From contig NZ_JABBHF010000011.1 of assembly GCF_012910715.1 (NCBI RefSeq), forward strand, positions 41,631-105,630: 64,000 nucleotides of DNA. Reading direction: 5' to 3'. Origin of the DNA: Flavivirga algicola (GTDB lineage Bacteria > Bacteroidota > Bacteroidia > Flavobacteriales > Flavobacteriaceae). Position 1 is the stretch's first letter, and every line of letters begins with the position of its first letter. The position numbers and the translations under genes were made by a program. The notes beneath the pieces are model-generated. The model ran no database searches, was not told the origin of the DNA, and saw only the letters and a program-made list of their open reading frames with translations. This document shows, one piece after another, positions 59,574-64,000 of this stretch.

Positions 59574-61001
59574 CTATCGCTTTAATAATTGTTTTATTTG
59601 ATTTTTTTCCAGTAATGTTACAGATACCAAAAATAAACACAAAAATACAGTTCCTATAAGAATATCTCTTTCAAAAATGTAAAAACTTAAAAAGGATAAT
59701 AAAGTACTAAACCCTAAGTAGAAACTAATCCTTCCAACTGCATACGGTACTTTGTAATGTTTTTTACCTAATAAATAAGAAAGAAGCATCATAATACCAT
59801 AAGCTAGTAGAGTCGCATAGGCACAGGCCATAAAACCTAAGATAGGGATATAGATTATATTAAAAACAATGGTTATGATGGCTCCTACTATAGAAATATA
59901 CATGCCATAACGTGTTTTATCTGTAAGCTTATACCATACAGATAGGTTGTGATAAATTCCCAAACATAAATTGGCCAATAAAACTACTGGGACTATATTC
60001 AATGCTACTAAATAACTCTCTTTTTTTATGAATATGGGGCGCAACCAATCAATAAAACATGTAACAATTAATAAACCTAATGCTCCTACTATAGTAAAAT
60101 ATTTAAGAATCGTAGCGTAAGTTTTTTTGGCATTATCTTCTTTGGAATGATTAAAGAAAAATGGCTCGGCTCCCATTCTAAAAGCCTGAACGAACAGAGT
60201 CATGAATACAGCAAGTTTGTAACAAGCACTGTATGCACCATTTATATACTCTCCTTCGTAATTTGGTAGTAACCATTTGTCTAAATTCTCATTAATTACA
60301 AAGGCCAATCCAGCAACCATTATTGGCCAGCCATAATTAAGTAATTGCTTTAATATACTTAAATCGAATTGTAATTTGTTTTTGAAGTAATATGGAAACA
60401 CTAGTAATAGAACCATAATACTTGCTATAAGGTTTGCTATAAAAATGTATTCAACTTTATCTCCTACTTTAAATACGTTCTGTAGACTCGCCACCCCGTA
60501 CGATGTGGATAAAAACAAGATGTTCAATATCACAATAATAAATACATTAATAAGCTTTATAGATGCAAACCTGATAGGGCGTCCAGTTACCCTTAAATAA
60601 GCAAACGGGATTACTATTAGCGTATCAACCAGTGTAATAGCAACCAATAAACTATAAAAGTTGGTGTTTATGTGTAATGCATGAGAAATGGATTCTCTAA
60701 ATATAAATAGGGTTGTTCCTAAAATAATTGTACTGAAAATAATTGAAACGATAGCCGTTGATAGTACTTTCCCCTTTTCCTTATTTTTACTAAAAAACCT
60801 AAAGAAAGCTGTCTCCATACCATAGGTTAAAATAACATTAAAAAAAGCTGCTACGACATAAAACTCTGTATTTTCAGAATAGGCCTCGTTGGGCAATACA
60901 TCGGTATGTAAACGAACCAAAAGAAAGTTTATAAGACGTGGTAATACAATTGCTAAACCGTAAATAATTGTGTCTTTAAAAAAAGTTTTAAGGATCCCCA
61001 A
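59574..61001 (-). CDS. Oligosaccharide flippase family protein (Wzx-like)
   Basis: 475 residues with 12-14 hydrophobic segments, MATE/PST-type polysaccharide exporter. It begins [20 protein letters not shown] and has [27 protein letters not shown], a typical block. It probably flips a lipid-linked oligosaccharide across the inner membrane. The start codon is TTG (61001): no in-frame ATG lies upstream nearby, the overlapping ATG is in another frame, and GILK.FFK is the expected N-terminus of the family. Confidence 0.9.
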   Translation of the reverse strand: MGILKTFFKDTIIYGLAIVLPRLINFLLVRLHTDVLPNEAYSENTEFYVVAAFFNVILTYGMETAFFRFFSKNKEKGKVLSTAIVSIIFSTIILGTTLFIFRESISHALHINTNFYSLLVAITLVDTLIVIPFAYLRVTGRPIRFASIKLINVFIIVILNILFLSTSYGVASLQNVFKVGDKVEYIFIANLIASIMVLLLVFPYYFKNKLQFDLSILKQLLNYGWPIMVAGLAFVINENLDKWLLPNYEGEYINGAYSACYKLAVFMTLFVQAFRMGAEPFFFNHSKEDNAKKTYATILKYFTIVGALGLLIVTCFIDWLRPIFIKKESYLVALNIVPVVLLANLCLGIYHNLSVWYKLTDKTRYGMYISIVGAIITIVFNIIYIPILGFMACAYATLLAYGIMMLLSYLLGKKHYKVPYAVGRISFYLGFSTLLSFLSFYIFERDILIGTVFLCLFLVSVTLLEKNQIKQLLKR

Positions 61002-61060
61002 AGGCTCATTTTTTATTCTGCTAAAAATACGTTTTTAGCTAATGCAAACCAAAAGATAAG

Positions 61061-61570
61061 CTATTGCCTATTTTGCGGAATGTTGGGATGTTTTTCGGAC
61101 GCTTTTCTAACTATATTAGAAATCTTATAATATAACGTCTTATTGCCTTTCTGATAACTAACTACACATTCTGTATCATTTAATTCAAAAGGCATTTTTT
61201 TAGCAACTTCTGGAACGCGATTGCCATATTCGGCTAATGAGTCACTACTCATAATAATATCGTGCCTTTGGTTCACTTTAGATTTGAAGCGTCCAACAAA
61301 AAGGGATGCATTCTTTAATTCTAATTTCGCACGTTTTCCATTAAAATAAAGGCTGTCCAGTACTATTTTATCGGGATTTGATTTAACTGGGATGAACAAA
61401 TTATAGCCAGATCCACCACCTCTAACACCTGAAACCCAATGTCGGGCATAAACATCTCCTATTTCTAAAGGCAATTTATCCTCTAATTTTTGAGTGCTTG
61501 CACATTGCGAAAAACCTACAGCAATTAGTAAAAACAGTAAAATATTCTTTATATTTTTCAATGTATTCAT
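61061..61570 (-). CDS. Hypothetical lipoprotein
   Basis: 169 residues with signal ILLFLLIAVGFSQC (lipobox cysteine at 23) and mature start ASTQKLEDKLPLEIGDVYARHWVSG (quoted to PLEIGDVYARHWVSG). The family is conserved in flavobacteria by impression: beta-rich with VRGGGSGYNLFIPV. Function unknown. It is upstream of the flippase gene on the same strand, 59 bases away. Confidence 0.82.
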   Translation of the reverse strand: MNTLKNIKNILLFLLIAVGFSQCASTQKLEDKLPLEIGDVYARHWVSGVRGGGSGYNLFIPVKSNPDKIVLDSLYFNGKRAKLELKNASLFVGRFKSKVNQRHDIIMSSDSLAEYGNRVPEVAKKMPFELNDTECVVSYQKGNKTLYYKISNIVRKASEKHPNIPQNRQ

Positions 61571-61740
61571 TTCAAAAAATTCAATATTATAAATAATACC
61601 TGACTAAAGACACAAAACCGCTTTGCTATTAGAATCAATAACAAAGACTGATTCTATCTATTAATTGTATTAACCTTAAGTATTATTATAGATTAGTTTC
61701 TATTCTGACTACAAAGATACATTTCAAAATTGATGCCATA

Positions 61741-61770
61741 AAAAATGCCTCATTTAAATGAGGCATTTTT
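61741..61770 (-). terminator. Perfect palindromic bidirectional terminator
   Basis: A 30-base perfect palindrome with arms AAAAATGCCTCATTT and AAATGAGGCATTTTT. It terminates the minus-strand sigma operon 18 bases after its last stop, and could also stop plus-strand transcripts. Confidence 0.88.
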
Positions 61771-61787
61771 TCGTAATCATGACAATT

Positions 61788-62342
61788 TTAACTACTCAAT
61801 CCTTTCAATATTTTCATTTCTTTGGCTATTTGTTTACCAATTAAAAGAACTAGAACAAATAAAGTCATGAATCCAGATACTTGAATATACGTATAAAAGC
61901 CTGTTGATAGGCCTTGTTTAAAATACGGCATTAGAATCATAAAACCTGTGATGTATAATATTATTAGAATGGGTGTAATAACATAGTGCGTAGTGATACG
62001 CGACTTATAATAATAAACTACTTTTTGTCTAAATGTCATATTATTAGCTGTTACATCTAGTTTATATAGTTTTCTAATACTTAATTTTTCTACAATTATT
62101 CTTGCTAGCACTGCACCAAACATTAATAAAAGTGCCATGGAGACTTTTGTATTGTTATACGCTGCAATATAAAAGAAGAATCCTAGCAAAATTATAGCTG
62201 TTATAGTTAACACAAAATTTGTTATACGCTGCTTTCTTTTAAGAAAAGTTACCTTCTCAATAATCATTTTAGATCCATTATCTGGTGTTTTTAATTCTGG
62301 TTGGTTGTCCCATTGGGATTTTAAATTTTCAAAAGTTGTCAT
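61788..62342 (-). CDS. Membrane protein paired with ECF sigma factor
   Basis: 184 residues with a cytoplasmic N-terminus (FENLKSQWDNQPELKTPDNG) and four hydrophobic segments (about 41-61, 66-83, 118-138 and 148-166). Its ATG overlaps the sigma stop as ATGA, so it is translationally coupled to it. That coupling and the cytosolic N-terminal helix suggest an anti-sigma role. No zinc-binding anti-sigma motif is present. It is not a recognised family to me. Confidence 0.8.
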   Translation of the reverse strand: MTTFENLKSQWDNQPELKTPDNGSKMIIEKVTFLKRKQRITNFVLTITAIILLGFFFYIAAYNNTKVSMALLLMFGAVLARIIVEKLSIRKLYKLDVTANNMTFRQKVVYYYKSRITTHYVITPILIILYITGFMILMPYFKQGLSTGFYTYIQVSGFMTLFVLVLLIGKQIAKEMKILKGLSS

Positions 62343-62830
62343 AATTTAACGCATTTAGTTAATTGATTTTTAATTCTGTGAACTCTTACCCTTACTGCTT
62401 CGTGGCTTAATCCCATAATTTCTGCTATCTCTTTTTGTGGCAAACCTTCTAACTCTAATAGTATAATACCCTTACCATCTTTGTTTAATTTATTAATACA
62501 ATGATATAGCTGTTTTAATTTAAGCTCTTTGTCTGTTTCTGTGGGTGAATCATCTGTGTTTTCCAAATAGCTTAAATGATCTGAAACATCAACTGTTTTT
62601 TTATTTCTGAGACTTACTAAGCATGTATTTACCGTAATTCTGTATATCCAAGTCGATATGCTGGATTCTTTTCTAAAGGATTTTAAATTTTCCCAAACCT
62701 TGATGAAAACCTCTTGGGCTAAATCCTTTGCAAGCATATCATCGCCATTAGAATAACCCAGACACAAGCGAATGACCTTAGGATAATTAGTTGTATAAAT
62801 TGTATCGAATTTAGATTCTAAACCTTCCAT
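62339..62830 (-). CDS. ECF RNA polymerase sigma factor
   Basis: 163 residues. Region 2: KVIRLCLGYSNGDDMLAKDLAQEVFIKVWENLKSFRKESSISTWIYRITVN (core: DLAQEVFIKVWENL). Region 4: KGIILLELEGLPQKEIAEIMGLSHEAVRVRVHRIKNQL (core: LPQKEIAEIMGLSHEAVRVR). Second ECF factor of the window and not closely similar to the one at 33626. It follows an alpha/beta hydrolase by four bases and overlaps the membrane protein that follows. Confidence 0.95.
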   Translation of the reverse strand: MEGLESKFDTIYTTNYPKVIRLCLGYSNGDDMLAKDLAQEVFIKVWENLKSFRKESSISTWIYRITVNTCLVSLRNKKTVDVSDHLSYLENTDDSPTETDKELKLKQLYHCINKLNKDGKGIILLELEGLPQKEIAEIMGLSHEAVRVRVHRIKNQLTKCVKL

Positions 62831-62834
62831 TCAC

Positions 62835-63686
62835 TTATTTTAATTCCGATTTAATAGTTTTTATAAGGTATTCTGGTTGATCATACATAATAAAATGTGC
62901 TGAGTCCTTAACATATTCAATCCTATAATTACTTAGGTTCTTATATTGCTCTGTGTAAGTTCGTTTAGCGTTCTCTTCTCCAAAAGGATGTGTAGCTCCT
63001 AAAATAAATACTGGCGCTTTTATTTTAGCTACATCTTCTCTAAGGTCCAATTTCATTAAATCGGTATAACCATAAACATAAGTCTCTCTATCTGCTTCCA
63101 AAATCCATGTTTTGATTTGATTGTGTTTTTCTTTGTTCAAAGACATTCCTGTCGCAAATTGCACCGCTTGTTTTTCAAAATTTTCGGCATTCATTTCAAG
63201 CATTTGTTTATTATAAGGATTATCATAGACAACATGTTCGCTCTTAAAATTAGGCATCATTAATGCTCCTACAGAGGGAAGCGCATCCAATACAATAATT
63301 TTATTGAAATCATATAGATCTTCAGTAGCAAGCCATAAAGCTAATGATCCACCCAAACTATGCCCAATTAAAGTTGCTTTTTCTAAGTTGTTCTTGGCAA
63401 TATACTCTTCTAAGCCTTCTTTAATTTTTGGTAACCAAGGTTTCTCTATAGCTGGTACACCTCCAAAACCTGCAAAGGTAAATATATGGCATTCGTTTGT
63501 TTTAGATAATTCACCCACAACACCCTTCCAAACGTCACCAGTACAAGTAAACCCTGGGAATAATAAAACAGGTGTTCCTTTACCTATCACATCTACCTTA
63601 AATCTTTTTTCTTGTGCATTTAATGAGATTGTAAATAAAATAATTGCTATTAATACTATTTTTTTAATTGTTTTCATGGTATACAT
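62835..63686 (-). CDS. Secreted alpha/beta hydrolase
   Basis: 283 residues with signal peptide (KIVLIAIILFTISLNAQ). VLLFPGFTCTGDVW provides the oxyanion region, ATLIGHSLGGSLALWLA the nucleophile serine, and KDSAHFIMYDQPEYL the histidine. An inner ATG (63677, MKTIKKIVLIAI) is an equally good start. It opens a three-gene operon with an ECF sigma and a membrane protein, which may mean its expression is tied to that sigma factor. Substrate unknown. Confidence 0.9.
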   Translation of the reverse strand: MYTMKTIKKIVLIAIILFTISLNAQEKRFKVDVIGKGTPVLLFPGFTCTGDVWKGVVGELSKTNECHIFTFAGFGGVPAIEKPWLPKIKEGLEEYIAKNNLEKATLIGHSLGGSLALWLATEDLYDFNKIIVLDALPSVGALMMPNFKSEHVVYDNPYNKQMLEMNAENFEKQAVQFATGMSLNKEKHNQIKTWILEADRETYVYGYTDLMKLDLREDVAKIKAPVFILGATHPFGEENAKRTYTEQYKNLSNYRIEYVKDSAHFIMYDQPEYLIKTIKSELK

Positions 63687-63748
63687 TTTAAATTGATTTT
63701 CCCTTTAGATTCAAAATCAAAAAAATGTTACATAAGAAATCAAAAAAA

Positions 63749-63772
63749 AAACCTCACTTAAAAGTGAGGTTT
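63749..63772 (-). terminator. Terminator for a minus-strand transcript from the right
   Basis: A 10-base stem AAACCTCACT / AGTGAGGTTT around TAAA. On the minus strand a run of about ten T follows, so it stops transcription arriving from the repeat array or beyond, before the alpha/beta hydrolase operon. Confidence 0.75.
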
Positions 63773-63822
63773 GATATAATGTATTGTAAATAAGCTAAAT
63801 AAATACTTAAAAACGTTAGATT

Positions 63823-64000
63823 TTTTTGAACATTTGACTCGCTGCGCTTCGTCTAATTGTTCAACGCTTCTGGTCTTTTTGAACATTTGACTCGCTGTGC
63901 TTCGCCTAATTGTTCAACGCTTCCGATCTTTTTGAACATTTGACTCGCTACGCTTCGTCTAATTGTTCAACGCTTCCGATCTTTTTGAACATTTGACTCG
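63823..64000. repeat. 53-bp tandem repeat array, continuing past the window edge
   Basis: Units begin TTTTTGAACATTTGACTCGC at 63823, 63876, 63929 and 63982, exactly 53 bases apart. The last copy is cut by the edge. Each has imperfect inverted ends, TTGAACA near the start and TGTTCAA 25-30 bases later, so each unit could fold into a hairpin. Units differ by a few substitutions (GCTGCGC, GCTGTGC, GCTACGC). Confidence 0.92.

Noticed and set aside
63823..64000. Possible CRISPR array at the right edge
   Set aside because: Repeats are contiguous at a fixed 53-base period with no variable spacers, and no cas gene is in the window.

Overview
The window looks like chromosome of a gliding, aerobic, low-GC member of the Bacteroidota, most likely family Flavobacteriaceae. 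Support: a type IX secretion (T9SS) C-terminal sorting domain, the gliding lipoprotein GldH, a hybrid two-component regulator of the Reg_prop/Y_Y_Y/HisKA/REC/AraC type, Bacteroidota-type promoters (TAnnTTTG -7 boxes), and a typical flavobacterial haem gene order. I cannot name a genus. I saw no rRNA, tRNA, CRISPR array or prophage.

Region by region. 1-9.8 kb is a haem cluster: the 3' part of a hemC-hemD fusion, hemE, an EI24-type membrane protein, a GNAT acetyltransferase, a CHMI-type tautomerase, hemF and hemB. Two things interrupt it. A REP-associated tyrosine transposase (RAYT), with a palindrome on each side, sits directly before hemF and runs into it in one open frame. A large antisense SF2 helicase with two probable membrane helices lies between hemF and hemB. 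9.8-13.5 kb has a CNNM/CBS transporter, an O6-methylguanine methyltransferase, a DUF4442 protein and a serine hydrolase. 13.7-17.5 kb is a giant T9SS-secreted beta-propeller protein. 17.7-22 kb has an exonuclease, a fused double ABC ATPase and the two subunits of a 3-oxoacid CoA-transferase. 22.1-28.8 kb has two tandem PBP1A paralogues, separated by a scar of the gldH 3' end, then gldH and ricT. 28.9-31.4 kb is a ferredoxin-trhP-trhO operon for tRNA U34 hydroxylation. 32-38.3 kb has recA, an ECF sigma factor with an envelope-spanning partner, plsC, a GlsB-type protein and trpS.

38.3-49.4 kb is the most unusual block: an HTCS sensor-regulator followed by four same-strand genes for exported proteins. 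These are a Tat-signal NHL propeller, a PSCyt1-DUF1549-DUF1553 cytochrome-like lipoprotein, a Tat-signal DUF1501 protein and a membrane cytochrome/LRR protein. The families are best known from Planctomycetes and Verrucomicrobia. No SusC/SusD or glycosidase gene accompanies them, so this is not a classical polysaccharide utilisation locus, and its substrate is unknown.

49.4-61.6 kb is conserved housekeeping and envelope content: dprA, an HU-CCDC81/SPOR protein, an acyl-CoA thioesterase, small lipoproteins, an alpha/beta hydrolase, and a minus-strand run of flippase, dut, sugar nucleotidyltransferase, TPR protein, DUF4292 lipoprotein and EnvC-like factor. 61.8-63.7 kb is an alpha/beta hydrolase, ECF sigma and membrane protein operon. 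The window ends inside a 53-bp tandem repeat array. Several intergenic spaces carry dispersed palindromic repeats, including a pair of elements with matching inverted termini near 13.5 and 52.5 kb.
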